DNA of 64,000 nt from Streptomyces uncialis (GCF_036250755.1 NZ_CP109583.1:4898001-4962000); one strand, 5' to 3'. Shown: positions 47,886 through 57,546, counted from the first letter of the stretch. Notes: generated by a model from the letters alone, not told the origin. Made by a program: numbers and translations.

Positions 47886-48010
47886 GGCGACCTCGTACGG
47901 GAGGAGATCGGCCCCGGTCAACTGACGCGCACAGAAGGCGACTGGAGGCCGGATCCTCGAACTCCCCACCACTGACCGCCATTCGCTTCGTCCGGGCTCC
48001 CTGGGCGCCG

Positions 48011-49915
48011 CTACAACCGTGGCCCACGGCGGGCCAATGCGCGGAGCACTCCTGGTGCGAGGCGGGACAGCAGCCGGGCCGTCCGGGCCTCGGGTGTCAC
48101 CGGGACGACCGCCCGATCGTGCAGCACCGCGCGCAGCACCGCGTCGGCGACCTTCTCCGGCGGGTAGTTCCGCAAGCGGTACAGCCGCGACGACGCGCGC
48201 TGGAGCCGTTGCTCCTCCTCGGCGGAGACCCCGGTGAACCGGGTCGTCGCGGTGATACCGGTGTTGACGATGCCGGGACAGATCGCGGAGACGCCGATCT
48301 CCCGCTCCGCCAGCTCCACGCGCAGGCATTCGCTGAGCGTCAGCACCGCCGCCTTCGACGTGCTGTACGCGGGCAGCGCGCGCGAGGGCAGGTACGCGGC
48401 GGCCGAGGCGACGTTCACGATGTGACCGCCCTGTCCGCGCTCCGCCATCTGTCCGCCGAACAGCCGGCAGCCGTGGATGACGCCCCACAGATTGACGTCG
48501 AGGAGCTCGCGCCACTGGCCAGGGGTGGTGTCGAGGAACGACCCCGACAGGCCGATGCCCGCGTTGTTGACGAGGATGTCCACCACCCCGTGGTCGGAGG
48601 CGACCCGCGCGGCCAGTTTCTCCATCGCCCGCTCGTCACCGACGTCGACGGTCTCGCCCCAGGCGCCGGGCGCGCCCGCCTCGCGGGCCGCGAGCGCGGT
48701 GCGGGCGGCCGTCCCGGGATCGCGGTCGACGGCGACGATCCGGGCGCCCGCTCTCGCGAAGGCCAGTGCCGTGGCCCGCCCGATCCCGCCGCCCGCACCG
48801 GTGACCAGCACCAACTGGCCCCCGAACCGCTCCGCGTACGGATCTCGGACCTGCCGGGCCGCCCGGGCAGCGCGGGACCCCTGCACCGCTCGGGGCGCGC
48901 GGGCCGACTGCGGCGTGCCGGGTGCCACCGTTTTCGGGGGGAGCGCGTCGTCGGCCAGGGCAGACGGGTCCGGTCCGACACCGGCGCCGCCACCCTCGCC
49001 GTCGACCTTGCCGTCGTCCTCGTGGCGGGTGACGAACTCCGCGATCCACGCGGTGAGCTGGTCGGGCCGGGACCGGGGGAGCCAGTGCCGGGCGTCGACC
49101 GTCCGCCGGGTCAGCCGGGGGACCCACCGCTCCAGATCGTCGTACAGACGCGGCGACAGGAACTTGTCCCCCAGCGGGACGACGAGCTGCACGGGCGCGT
49201 GCGCGTGGGCGTCCGCGCGGGGCCGGGTCAGCCGGGCGCGGATGTTGTCGCGGTACAGCCACGCGCCGTGTGCCGCGTCGGACGGGAGCGACGCGGTCGG
49301 GTAGTCACCGGGGGGAACCTTCTCGGTGTGCTCCAGCACCTTCGGCCAGTGCCTGCCGAGCGGGCCGCGCCAGGCCAGCTCCGGCAGGACGGGGGTGTGC
49401 AGCGCGTACACGTACCAGGACCTGACGCCCTGGCCGAGGAGCTGCGTCAGATGCCGGGGGGTGGGCCGGGACCTCCGGCGGGCGAGCCAGTGACCGAAGT
49501 GGTCGAGCGAAGGGCCGGACACCGAAGTGAACGAGGCGATCCGGCCCGCGGTCCGTGCGACGGTCACGAACTCCCAGGACTGCACCGAACCCCAGTCGTG
49601 CCCCACCAGATGCACCGGGCGGTCCGGACTCACGGCGTCCACCACGGCCACGAAGTCGTCCGTCAGCTTCCGCAGGGTGAACCCGCCGCGCAGCGGACGC
49701 GGGGCCGTCGAACCGCCGTGCCCGCGGATGTCGTACAGCACCACATGGAAGTCCTGTGCGACGAGCCGTGCCGCGACCTCCGACCACACCTCCTTGGAGT
49801 CCGGGTAGCCGTGCACGAGCACCACGGTGGGCCGGGCGGGGTCGCCCAGCTCGGCGACGCACAGCTCCACCCCACCCGTGCGCACCCGGCGCTCACGCGC
49901 TCCACGCAGACCCAT
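48011..49915 (-). CDS. EphD-like fusion: alpha/beta hydrolase plus SDR
   Basis: 634 residues with two enzymes in one chain. Residues 1-310 are an alpha/beta hydrolase of the epoxide-hydrolase type: HGYPDSKEVW (oxyanion loop), VHLVGHDWGSVQSW with the nucleophile Asp near 107, and the catalytic His in DARHWLPRSRPD. A charged linker leads to a short-chain dehydrogenase (VTGAGGGIGRATALAFARAG, NNAGIGLSG, YxxxK in AYSTSKAAV). This matches M. tuberculosis EphD, involved in mycolic acid epoxide processing there; Streptomyces lacks mycolates, so the substrate differs. ATG 49915 follows GGAAGGGG. Confidence 0.92.
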   Translation of the reverse strand: MGLRGARERRVRTGGVELCVAELGDPARPTVVLVHGYPDSKEVWSEVAARLVAQDFHVVLYDIRGHGGSTAPRPLRGGFTLRKLTDDFVAVVDAVSPDRPVHLVGHDWGSVQSWEFVTVARTAGRIASFTSVSGPSLDHFGHWLARRRSRPTPRHLTQLLGQGVRSWYVYALHTPVLPELAWRGPLGRHWPKVLEHTEKVPPGDYPTASLPSDAAHGAWLYRDNIRARLTRPRADAHAHAPVQLVVPLGDKFLSPRLYDDLERWVPRLTRRTVDARHWLPRSRPDQLTAWIAEFVTRHEDDGKVDGEGGGAGVGPDPSALADDALPPKTVAPGTPQSARAPRAVQGSRAARAARQVRDPYAERFGGQLVLVTGAGGGIGRATALAFARAGARIVAVDRDPGTAARTALAAREAGAPGAWGETVDVGDERAMEKLAARVASDHGVVDILVNNAGIGLSGSFLDTTPGQWRELLDVNLWGVIHGCRLFGGQMAERGQGGHIVNVASAAAYLPSRALPAYSTSKAAVLTLSECLRVELAEREIGVSAICPGIVNTGITATTRFTGVSAEEEQRLQRASSRLYRLRNYPPEKVADAVLRAVLHDRAVVPVTPEARTARLLSRLAPGVLRALARRGPRL

Positions 49916-49926
49916 ACCGTCCCCTT

Positions 49927-49975
49927 CCGACCCGTCCACCGACCCGTCCACCGACCCGTCCCACCGACCCGTCCC
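49927..49975. repeat. four tandem CCGACCCGTCC(A/C) 12-mers
   Basis: Units begin at 49927, 49939, 49951 and 49964, the last after a one-base insertion. They lie 12 bases upstream of the EphD-like start in the 349-base divergent gap (49916-50264) before the ABC operon. The gap otherwise holds the two promoters. Confidence 0.8.
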
Positions 49976-50264
49976 CGCCGGGCACGAACGCCGTGCACGA
50001 ACGCCGCCCGACCACCCCGCCCGGCCTGTGCGCTGCGTGTCCGCCGCGTCACACCAACGAATGTGACCTTGCCCGGCGGCGGCGTCAAGGTGCCCCCGGC
50101 CGGACCTGTGGACAACCGCGCCGAAGCCTTCCCTGCCTTCACCTTCCCGGGTGGTGGGCATGAGACCTGTGGGGGACACCTACGGGCACGTAATACTGGA
50201 GTCTGAGGTGAGGTCGGCACCCTGGTCTGACGACCTGTGTGGTCCGCGCCACTAGCGTCGAACC

Positions 50265-51350
50265 GTGAATGTGATCGCGACCGAAAGCCTGAGCAAGCGG
50301 TTCCCGCGGGTCACCGCGCTGGACCGACTCTCCATGGACATCGGACCCGGGGTGACCGGACTCGTCGGCGCCAACGGAGCCGGTAAGTCCACTCTGATCA
50401 AGATCCTCCTGGGTCTGTCCCCCGCCACCGAAGGCCGTGCCGCCGTGCTCGGACTCGACGTCGCCACCGACGGACCCGCCATCCGCGAGCAGGTCGGCTA
50501 CATGCCGGAGCACGACTGCCTGCCGCCGGACGTCTCGGCGACCGAGTTCGTCGTGCACATGGCCCGGATGTCGGGTCTGCCGCCCACCGCGGCCCGGGAA
50601 CGCACGGCGGACACCCTGCGGCACGTCGGCCTCTACGAAGAGCGCTACCGCCCCATCGGGGGCTACTCCACGGGCATGAAGCAGCGGGTCAAGCTCGCCC
50701 AGGCCCTGGTGCACGACCCGAAGCTCGTCTTCCTCGACGAGCCGACCAACGGCCTCGACCCGGTCGGCCGGGACGACATGCTCGGCCTCATCCGCCGGGT
50801 GTACACCGACTTCGGCATCTCGGTCCTCGTCACCTCCCACCTCCTCGGCGAGCTGGAACGCACCTGCGACCACGTCGTCGTGGTGGACGGCGGCAAGCTG
50901 CTGCGCTCCAGCTCCACCACCGACTTCACACAGTCGACGGCGATCCTCGCCGTCGAGGTCACCGACACCGACGAGCACCCCGACGGCACCAAAGCGCTGC
51001 GTGACGCCTTGGACGCCCGGGGGATCACCACCGACACCGGTGGCGTACTGCCCGGCGCCGGACACATCGTGCTGCTCACGGCCGAGGGCGAGGACACCTA
51101 CGACCTCGTCCGGGACGTCGTCGCCGATCTGGGCCTCGGCCTGGTCCGGATGGAACAGCGCAGGCACCACATCGCCGAGGTGTTCCACGACGCGGACACC
51201 GCCGGACAGACCACCGGACAGACCGACGGACGGACCGCCGGGCAGACCGACGGACGGACCACCGGGCAGACCGACCGGGCCGACGCCGCAGCCACCCCGG
51301 TCACCCACGACGAGCAGAAGCGGAAGGAGGCGGTCCGTCATGGCGACTGA
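50265..51350 (+). CDS. ABC transporter ATP-binding protein (first)
   Basis: 361 residues. Walker A is GANGAGKSTLIK near residue 36, the signature is YSTGMKQRVKLAQAL, and Walker B is KLVFLDEPTNGLDPVGRDD. The C-terminal 110 residues add a domain and a tail of repeated GQTDGRT units. GTG 50265 lies seven bases after TAGCGT (50253-50258), a typical Streptomyces -10, and no ribosome binding site is seen, so the mRNA is probably leaderless. It is the first of four genes making an exporter with two ATPases and two permeases; the substrate is unknown. Confidence 0.92.
   Translation: MNVIATESLSKRFPRVTALDRLSMDIGPGVTGLVGANGAGKSTLIKILLGLSPATEGRAAVLGLDVATDGPAIREQVGYMPEHDCLPPDVSATEFVVHMARMSGLPPTAARERTADTLRHVGLYEERYRPIGGYSTGMKQRVKLAQALVHDPKLVFLDEPTNGLDPVGRDDMLGLIRRVYTDFGISVLVTSHLLGELERTCDHVVVVDGGKLLRSSSTTDFTQSTAILAVEVTDTDEHPDGTKALRDALDARGITTDTGGVLPGAGHIVLLTAEGEDTYDLVRDVVADLGLGLVRMEQRRHHIAEVFHDADTAGQTTGQTDGRTAGQTDGRTTGQTDRADAAATPVTHDEQKRKEAVRHGD
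51204..51278. repeat. 24-base tandem repeat within the first ABC ATPase gene
   Basis: Full units start at 51216 and 51240, with a half unit at 51204 and a partial at 51264. Being a multiple of three, they encode the GQTDGRT(A/T) peptide repeat in the C-terminal tail. Confidence 0.8.
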
Positions 51351-52239
51351 ACAGCCCACGGCCGGTGCCCAGACCCAGATCCACAACATCGGCTATCGCA
51401 ACTACGACGGCCCCCGTCTCGGCCGGGCCTACGCACGCCGTTCGCTCTTCTCCCAGACCCTGCGCGGGTCCTACGGGCTCGGCCGGTCCGCCAAGTCCAA
51501 GGTCCTGCCGATGCTGCTGTTCGCCGTGATGTGCGTCCCCGCACTGATCATGGTGGCGGTCGCCGTGGCGACCAACGCCAGGGAACTGCCGATCCAGTAC
51601 ACCCGGTACGCGGTGGTGCTCCAGGCGGTCATCGCGCTCTACCTCGCCTCCCAGGCACCCCAGGCGGTCTCCCGGGACCTGCGCTTCAAGACGGTGCCGC
51701 TGTACTTCTCACGGCCCATCGCGCACGTCGACTACGTCGTCGCCAAGTACGGCGCGATGGCGTCCGCCCTGTTCGTCCTCACCGGCGTCCCGCTGGTGAT
51801 CCTCTACGTCGGCGCGCTGCTCGCCAAACTCGACTTCGCCGACCAGACCGAGGGGTTCCTGCAAGGCATGGTGTCCGTGGCCGTCCTCTCGCTGCTGTTC
51901 GCCGGGATCGGCCTGGTGATCTCCGCCGTCACACCCCGCCGGGGCTTCGGCATCGCCGCCGTCATCGCGGCGCTCACCATCTCCTACGGCGCCGTCTCCA
52001 CCGTCCAGGCCATCGCCTTCGAGCAGGACAGCACCGGAGCCGTCGCCTGGCTCGGCCTGTTCTCGCCCGCCACCCTCATGGACGGCCTCAGCACCGCCTT
52101 CCTGGGCGCCGACTCCGCCTTCCCCGGCGGCCACGGACCGTCCGCCGGGCAGGGCCTCGTCTACCTGGTCGTCATCCTCGGCATCATCGCGGGCTCGTAC
52201 GGCCTGATGGCGCGCCGCTACCGGAAGGTCGGACTGTGA
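51340..52239 (+). CDS. ABC transporter permease (first)
   Basis: 299 residues. A hydrophilic N-terminus with HNIGYRNYDGPRLGRAYARR, then six hydrophobic spans (VLPMLLFAVMCVPALIMVAV, YAVVLQAVIALYLASQ, SVAVLSLLFAGIGLVISAV). It is of the ABC2-like export permease type. ATG 51340 overlaps the preceding ATPase stop by 11 bases, with GGAAGGAGG upstream, so translation is coupled. Its own stop overlaps the next ATPase start. Confidence 0.9.
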   Translation: MATEQPTAGAQTQIHNIGYRNYDGPRLGRAYARRSLFSQTLRGSYGLGRSAKSKVLPMLLFAVMCVPALIMVAVAVATNARELPIQYTRYAVVLQAVIALYLASQAPQAVSRDLRFKTVPLYFSRPIAHVDYVVAKYGAMASALFVLTGVPLVILYVGALLAKLDFADQTEGFLQGMVSVAVLSLLFAGIGLVISAVTPRRGFGIAAVIAALTISYGAVSTVQAIAFEQDSTGAVAWLGLFSPATLMDGLSTAFLGADSAFPGGHGPSAGQGLVYLVVILGIIAGSYGLMARRYRKVGL

Positions 52240-53147
52240 CCACGATCGAGATCGACCACGCGTCCCGCTGGTTCGGCAACGTGGTCGCCGTCAACGACAT
52301 CACCATGACCATCGGCCCCGGCGTCACCGGCCTGCTCGGCCCCAACGGCGCCGGCAAGTCCACCCTCATCAACATGATGGGCGGCTTCCTCGCCCCCTCC
52401 AACGGCACGGTCACCCTCGACGGCAGGACCATCTGGCGCAACGAGAAGATCTACGAGCACATCGGCATCGTCCCCGAACGCGAGGCGATGTACGACTTCC
52501 TCACCGGCCGCGAGTTCGTCGTGGCCAACGCCGAACTGCACGGCCTCGGTGACCAGGAGGCCCAGGAGGCCCTCGCCACCGTCGCCATGGAGTACGCCCA
52601 GGACCGCAAGATCTCCACGTACAGCAAGGGCATGCGCCAGCGGGTCAAGATGGCGTCCGCCCTGGTCCACCAGCCGACCGTGCTGCTCCTCGACGAGCCG
52701 TTCAACGGCATGGACCCCCGTCAGCGCATGCACCTCATGGAACTGCTGCGCCGTATGGGCGACGAGGGCCGTACCGTCCTGTTCTCCTCGCACATCCTCG
52801 AAGAGGTCGAGCAACTCGCTTCGCACATCGAGGTGATCGTCGCCGGGCGGCACGCGGCGAGCGGCGACTTCCGGCGCATCCGCCGGCTGATGACCGACCG
52901 CCCGCACCTCTACACCATCCGCTCCAGCGACGACCGCGCGCTCGCCGCCGCGCTCATCGCGGACCCGTCCACCGCGGGCATCGAGGTGGACATCAGCGAG
53001 GGTGTCCTGCGGATCCAGGCGATCGACTTCGGGCGGTTCACCGCGCTGCTGCCCCGGGTCGCCCGTGCCCAGGGCATCCGGCTCCTCTCGGTCTCGCCGT
53101 CCGACGAGTCCCTTGAGTCCGTGTTCTCGTATCTGGTCGCGGCGTAG
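52236..53147 (+). CDS. ABC transporter ATP-binding protein (second)
   Basis: 303 residues. Walker A GPNGAGKSTLIN near residue 36, signature YSKGMRQRVKMASAL and Walker B TVLLLDEPFNGMDPRQRM. A 70-residue C-terminal domain follows. GTG 52236 overlaps the first permease's stop by four bases (GTGA). It is clearly related to, but shorter than, the first ATPase, suggesting that the four-gene set arose by duplication of an ATPase-permease pair. Confidence 0.92.
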   Translation: MTTIEIDHASRWFGNVVAVNDITMTIGPGVTGLLGPNGAGKSTLINMMGGFLAPSNGTVTLDGRTIWRNEKIYEHIGIVPEREAMYDFLTGREFVVANAELHGLGDQEAQEALATVAMEYAQDRKISTYSKGMRQRVKMASALVHQPTVLLLDEPFNGMDPRQRMHLMELLRRMGDEGRTVLFSSHILEEVEQLASHIEVIVAGRHAASGDFRRIRRLMTDRPHLYTIRSSDDRALAAALIADPSTAGIEVDISEGVLRIQAIDFGRFTALLPRVARAQGIRLLSVSPSDESLESVFSYLVAA

Positions 53148-53158
53148 GAGGCCGAAGA

Positions 53159-53878
53159 ATGTACGACCCCACTGTCGCCCGGCTCACCTATCGAGCCCTG
53201 CTCGGCCGCCGCCGTGCCCTGATCCTCTTCGCCCTGCCCGCCCTGCTCATCGCCATCGCCGTCGCGGTCCGGATCCTCTCGGGCGCCGACGACCAGATCG
53301 CCTCGGACGTCCTCGGCGGCTTCGCCCTGGCCACGATGGTCCCGATCATCGGTGTCATCGCCGGTACAGGGGCGATCGCCCCCGAGATCGACGACGGCTC
53401 CGTGGTCTATCTGCTCGCCAAGCCGATCAAGCGGCCCACGATCATCTTCACCAAGCTGATCGTCGCCGTCTCGGTCACCATGGCGTTCTCCGCGCTGCCG
53501 ACCTTCGCGGCGGGCTACATCCTCAACGGCAACGGCCAGCAGGTCGCCGTCGCCTACACGATCGCCGCGCTCGTCGGCTCCATCGCCTACGCCGCGCTGT
53601 TCCTGCTGCTCGGCACGATCACCCGGCACGCCGTGGTGTTCGGCCTCGTCTACGCCCTGGTCTGGGAAGCCGTGTTCGGCACCCTGGTCGCGGGGGCGCG
53701 CACGCTGAGCGTGCAGCAGTGGTCGCTGGCCGTGGCGCACGAGGTCGCCGGGAACGATCTCGTCACCTCGGACGTGAGCCTCACCTCCGCGACGGTCCTG
53801 CTCGTCGCGGTCACCGTGCTGGCCACCTGGTACGCGGGACAGAAGCTGCGCACCCTGAAGCTGGCCGGGGAGGAGTGA
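53159..53878 (+). CDS. ABC transporter permease (second)
   Basis: 239 residues with about six membrane spans (ALILFALPALLIAIAVAVRI, GGFALATMVPIIGVIAGTGA, AYTIAALVGSIAYAALFLLL). The conserved loop IAPEIDDGSVVYLLAKPIKR after span 2 is typical of ABC2-type exporters. ATG 53159 follows AGGAGG by eight bases, 11 bases after the second ATPase stop. It is the last gene of the ABC unit. Confidence 0.9.
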   Translation: MYDPTVARLTYRALLGRRRALILFALPALLIAIAVAVRILSGADDQIASDVLGGFALATMVPIIGVIAGTGAIAPEIDDGSVVYLLAKPIKRPTIIFTKLIVAVSVTMAFSALPTFAAGYILNGNGQQVAVAYTIAALVGSIAYAALFLLLGTITRHAVVFGLVYALVWEAVFGTLVAGARTLSVQQWSLAVAHEVAGNDLVTSDVSLTSATVLLVAVTVLATWYAGQKLRTLKLAGEE

Positions 53879-53983
53879 GCGGGCCCGTGGCCCGACCCTC
53901 TTGACGGTGCTTTCACCCTCCCCCGGGAACACTGGGGGAGGGCCGCGCTGTCTCAAGGCGCCCCACCCCAGGAAGGAGCGACG

Positions 53984-54229
53984 ATGGCAGGGGAACCGAA
54001 GCCACCGGAGGACGCCGCGGGGAGCGGCGACGAGCGGCCGGTCGACGGCATCGAGTTCGACGAGGACTTCGTGCGGGGCGCGGAGGTCAAGGAACCGTCC
54101 GCGCGGGCCCGGATGCTGGCCGAGAAGTGGCGGTCGCAGGCGCCCGAGCCGCAGCCGTGGCGGTCGGACGAGCCGCCCGCGGGATGGTTCTGGAGCAAGG
54201 CGCGACGGCGCAAGCGGCGGAAGCGGTGA
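53984..54229 (+). CDS. small charged protein of unknown function
   Basis: 81 residues with no hydrophobic helix. An acidic N-terminal half (PVDGIEFDEDFVRGAEVKEP) leads to a helical ARARMLAEKWRSQ segment and a strongly basic C-terminus (WFWSKARRRKRRKR). ATG 53984 has AAGGAG upstream. I recall similar short proteins next to serS in Streptomyces but cannot assign a function. The basic tail might bind nucleic acid or membrane. Confidence 0.75.
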   Translation: MAGEPKPPEDAAGSGDERPVDGIEFDEDFVRGAEVKEPSARARMLAEKWRSQAPEPQPWRSDEPPAGWFWSKARRRKRRKR

Positions 54230-54711
54230 CCGGAAATAACCGGTGGCCTCCCGGCTCGCACCCGAGGACAGTGGTGTCCACGCCGGGTGACCGGCGGGGT
54301 ACCGGGACGGAGTGCGGCGTGGCCTCCTGAGGTCCGTCACGCTCCTCGCGGGGCAGTCGGCGGAGTGCGGCGCCGGAGTTCACCCGCTCCGTCGAGTCCA
54401 CTCCGTACGGGGAGCTGCCCGGGGGCGACCGCTTCGGTCGCCCCCTCCCCGGCGTTCACCCCACACCCGTCCCCCGCCCCTCGGCTGGGGCGCCCACCTG
54501 GGGCTGTCGTCCGTCTGCGGGCTGCCATCAACCGGGGCCGGGGTTCAAACCCCTCTCCTCGCGCAGTCGCAGGACTCACGCAAGGGCGTGGGCGGGAATC
54601 TCTGCCCGCAGACTCCGACGCCACCAGTACCGCCACTGAACGTCCGTACCGAGCGCGTTGGAGCGAGGACGGAGAATCCCGACCGGCACCGACCCGAAGA
54701 ACAAACAGGGT

Positions 54712-54760
54712 GCGCCCCAAAGGGGCGCGGGGAACTGCGCAAAACCACCGAGCGACGGCA
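54712..54760. repeat. Streptomyces-type intergenic repeat with hairpin
   Basis: GCGCCCC (54712-54718), AAA, GGGGCGC (54722-54728), followed by GGGGAACTGCGCAAAACC. The GGGGCGCGGGGAACTGCGC core is one I recognise as recurrent in Streptomyces intergenic regions. Its function is unknown; the hairpin could terminate transcription. Confidence 0.55.
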
Positions 54761-54807
54761 CAGGAACAAGTACGCCCACCCGGACAGACCTCGGGCCACG
54801 CGACACA

Positions 54808-54908
54808 ACGCACGCGGCACGCGGCACAGGACCACGCGGCACGGGGCCACGCGGCACAAGGGGACCGCGGCACAGGGACCGCGGCACAGGGACCGCGGCA
54901 CAGGGCGA
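54808..54908. repeat. imperfect tandem GCGGCACAGGGACC repeats
   Basis: Three 14-base units start at 54867, 54881 and 54895 (the last diverging at its end), preceded by degenerate ACGCGGCAC-containing units from about 54808. They lie within the 706-base gap (54230-54935) between the small charged protein and the HAD gene; no gene is evident in the gap. Confidence 0.75.
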
Positions 54909-54935
54909 GGGGCGCGACCCATGACCCCCCTGGGA

Positions 54936-55847
54936 TCAGGCCAGGTGTCGTTCCAGGACCCGCGCGATCCCCTCGTCCTCGTTGGACGCCGTCACCTCGT
55001 CCGCCACCGCCCGCAACGCGTCATGCGCGTTGCCCATCGCCACCCCGTACCCGGCCCACGCGAACATGGGAATGTCATTGGGCATGTCCCCGAAGGCGAT
55101 CGTCTCGGCCGCCTTCACCCCCAGCCGCCGCGCCGCCAGCGAAAGCCCCGTCGCCTTCGTGAGCCCGGCGGGCAGGATCTCCACTATCCCGGGCCCGGCC
55201 ATGACCACCCCGACCAGGCCGCCCACGGCCTGGTGCGCGGCGGCGGCCAGCTCGTCGTCGCCGAGCGTGGGGTGCTGGAGGTACAGCTTGTTCAGCGGAC
55301 GCTCCCACATGTCGGAGCGGTCGGTGAACGGGATGTAGGGCAGCGGACCGCCCTCGTCGGTCAGATAGCCGGGGCCGACGAGCACGTCCCCGTCCAGCCC
55401 GTCCCGGCTCGCGGCCAGCGCCAGCGGACCCACCTCGGCCTCGATCTTGCCGAGCGCGAGCGCCGCGACCTGCCGGTCGAGGGTCACCGAGGTGAGCAGC
55501 CGGTGGGCCCCCGCGTCGTACACCTGGGCGCCCTGCGCGCAGACCGCGAGCCCCTCGTACCCGAGGGCGTCGAGGATGTGCCGGGTCCAGGGCACGGCCC
55601 GCCCCGTCACGACGATGTGCGCGGCCCCCGCGGCGGTGGCCGCCGCGAGCGCGGCACGGGTGCGCTCGGAAACGGTGTGATCCCCGCGCAGAAGCGTTCC
55701 GTCAAGATCGGTGGCGACCAGTCGGTAGGGGAACACCGCGTCGGGCCCGGAGCCGCCGGGCCGCGCGGACGGCACGGTGGACGACGGGGCGGCGGACGGT
55801 ACGACGGCGGAGCGGGTGGGCTCGGCGGGGATCGACGCGGGACTCAC
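54936..55847 (-). CDS. HAD hydrolase, Cof/YidA type (second)
   Basis: 303 residues. A 40-residue Ser/Pro/Ala tail precedes motif I ATDLDGTLL (Asp near 47 and 49), motif II HIVVTGRAVPW, and motif III/IV FGDMPNDIPMFAWAGYG, with a C2B cap in between. It is the same Cof family as 40947-41837 and about the same length. Substrate unknown. GTG 55847 is the likely start although its ribosome binding site is weak. It lies 74 bases downstream of serS on the same strand and may share its transcript. Confidence 0.9.
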   Translation of the reverse strand: MSPASIPAEPTRSAVVPSAAPSSTVPSARPGGSGPDAVFPYRLVATDLDGTLLRGDHTVSERTRAALAAATAAGAAHIVVTGRAVPWTRHILDALGYEGLAVCAQGAQVYDAGAHRLLTSVTLDRQVAALALGKIEAEVGPLALAASRDGLDGDVLVGPGYLTDEGGPLPYIPFTDRSDMWERPLNKLYLQHPTLGDDELAAAAHQAVGGLVGVVMAGPGIVEILPAGLTKATGLSLAARRLGVKAAETIAFGDMPNDIPMFAWAGYGVAMGNAHDALRAVADEVTASNEDEGIARVLERHLA

Positions 55848-55921
55848 TGGCTGATCGGCTCCAAGCTGCGTTCGCTGCGGGCGGCCCGCGCCCACGGGCC
55901 GGGCCTGCCCCCTGCTTCGGT

Positions 55922-57205
55922 CTACTTCGGTTCGAGTACCTCGCGGCCGCCGAGGTACGGCCGCAGCATCTCGGGGACCACCACGGACCCGTCGGCCCGC
56001 TGGTGGTTCTCCAGGATGGCCACGATCGTGCGCGGGACGGCGCACAGCGTGCCGTTCAGCGTGGCGAGCGGCCGGAGGACCTTCTTGCCGTCGCCGGTCT
56101 CCCGCATCCGCACGGACAGCCGGCGGGCCTGGAAGCTGTCGCAGTTGGACGCGGACGTCAGCTCGCGGTACTTGCCCTGGGTGGGGATCCACGCCTCGCA
56201 GTCGAACTTGCGCGAGGCGGAGGAACCGAGATCGCCACTGGCCACGTCGATGACCTGGAACGGCAGCTCAAGGGCGGTCAGCCACTGCTTCTCCCAGTCC
56301 AGCAGCCGCTGGTGCTCGGCCTCGGCGTCCTCCGGGGCGATGTACGTGAACATCTCCACCTTGTCGAACTGGTGGACGCGGAAGATGCCCCGGGTGTCCT
56401 TGCCGTAGGTGCCCGCCTCGCGGCGGAAACAGGGCGAGAAACCGGCGTACCGCAGGGGCAGCTTGTCGGCCTCGATGATCTCGTCCATGTGGTACGCGGC
56501 GAGCGGGACCTCGGAGGTGCCGACCAGGTAGTAGTCGTCCTTCTCCAGGTGGTAGACGTTCTCGGCGGCCTGGCCGAGGAAGCCGGTGCCCTCCATGGCG
56601 CGCGGGCGGACCAGCGCGGGGGTGAGCATCGGGATGAACCCGGCCTCGGTGGCCTGCGCGATCGCCGCGTTGACCAGGGCCAGCTCCAGCAGGGCGCCCA
56701 CACCGGTGAGGTAGTAGAAGCGCGAACCGGAGACCTTGGCGCCGCGTTCGACGTCGATCGCGCCGAGTGCCTCGCCGAGCTCCAGATGGTCCTTGGGGGT
56801 GAAGCCCTCGGCGGCGAAGTCACGGATGGTGCCGTGGGTCTCCAGGACGACGAAGTCCTCCTCGCCGCCCACGGGGACGTCGGGGTGCACGAGGTTGCCC
56901 AGACGCAGGGCGAGCCGCTTCGTCTCCTCCTCGGCCTCGTCCTGGGCGGCGTTCGCCGTCTTCACGGCGGCGGCCAGCTCACCGGCCTTCTTCAGCAGCT
57001 CCTGCTTCTCGTCCCCGGCGGCCTTGGGGATGAGCTTGCCGAGCGCCTTCTGCTCGGAGCGCAGCTCGTCGAAACGGACACCGGACGACCTGCGCCGCTC
57101 ATCGGCGGAGAGCACGGCGTCGACGAGGTCGACGTCCTCTCCACGGGCGCGCTGCGAAGCGCGAACACGGTCGGGGTCCTCACGAAGCAGACGAAGGTCA
57201 ATCAC
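55922..57205 (-). CDS. serS: seryl-tRNA synthetase
   Basis: 427 residues, normal for the family. An N-terminal long alpha-helical arm ([20 protein letters not shown] to about residue 100) binds the tRNA, then the class II core: motif 2 [20 protein letters not shown] and motif 3 [20 protein letters not shown]. It charges tRNA-Ser, and tRNA-Sec where present. GTG 57205 is the start, with GAGGGG partly overlapping. A DnaA-box-rich 719-base gap separates it from pheA. Confidence 0.97.
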   Translation of the reverse strand: MIDLRLLREDPDRVRASQRARGEDVDLVDAVLSADERRRSSGVRFDELRSEQKALGKLIPKAAGDEKQELLKKAGELAAAVKTANAAQDEAEEETKRLALRLGNLVHPDVPVGGEEDFVVLETHGTIRDFAAEGFTPKDHLELGEALGAIDVERGAKVSGSRFYYLTGVGALLELALVNAAIAQATEAGFIPMLTPALVRPRAMEGTGFLGQAAENVYHLEKDDYYLVGTSEVPLAAYHMDEIIEADKLPLRYAGFSPCFRREAGTYGKDTRGIFRVHQFDKVEMFTYIAPEDAEAEHQRLLDWEKQWLTALELPFQVIDVASGDLGSSASRKFDCEAWIPTQGKYRELTSASNCDSFQARRLSVRMRETGDGKKVLRPLATLNGTLCAVPRTIVAILENHQRADGSVVVPEMLRPYLGGREVLEPK

Positions 57206-57546
57206 CCCTCAAGGCTACCGGTGCGGGGTTCCACCCCACGACGAGGTTTTGCATTCTGTGAGCAATGTCCTAATTGCCGGAATGAGGGAATGCCGAGGGA
57301 ATGGGGAATGCGCGCGATGCGCCCGAAATCGTGCCCGGTGGGCCTGGTGCGCGTTGACCGATGGTGAACGGCGGTGCGCGAAGAGGTGGCGGCCCCGGGG
57401 CCGCCGGGCCGGACCGCCGGGCCGGATGATCACCCGTCGCCGTCCATAAAACGTGCCTATTCCTTCGAACCGGGGAGTGCGGAAGGCGTCGCCTTGACTC
57501 GATTCTCCTTGCGGGAGCGGGGACTTGGCGTGCCGGTCAAGGCCGG

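Noticed and set aside
54538..54572. GGGGTTCAAACCCC resembles a tRNA T-arm
   Set aside because: No matching acceptor stem, anticodon arm or D-arm can be formed in the flanking 60 bases.
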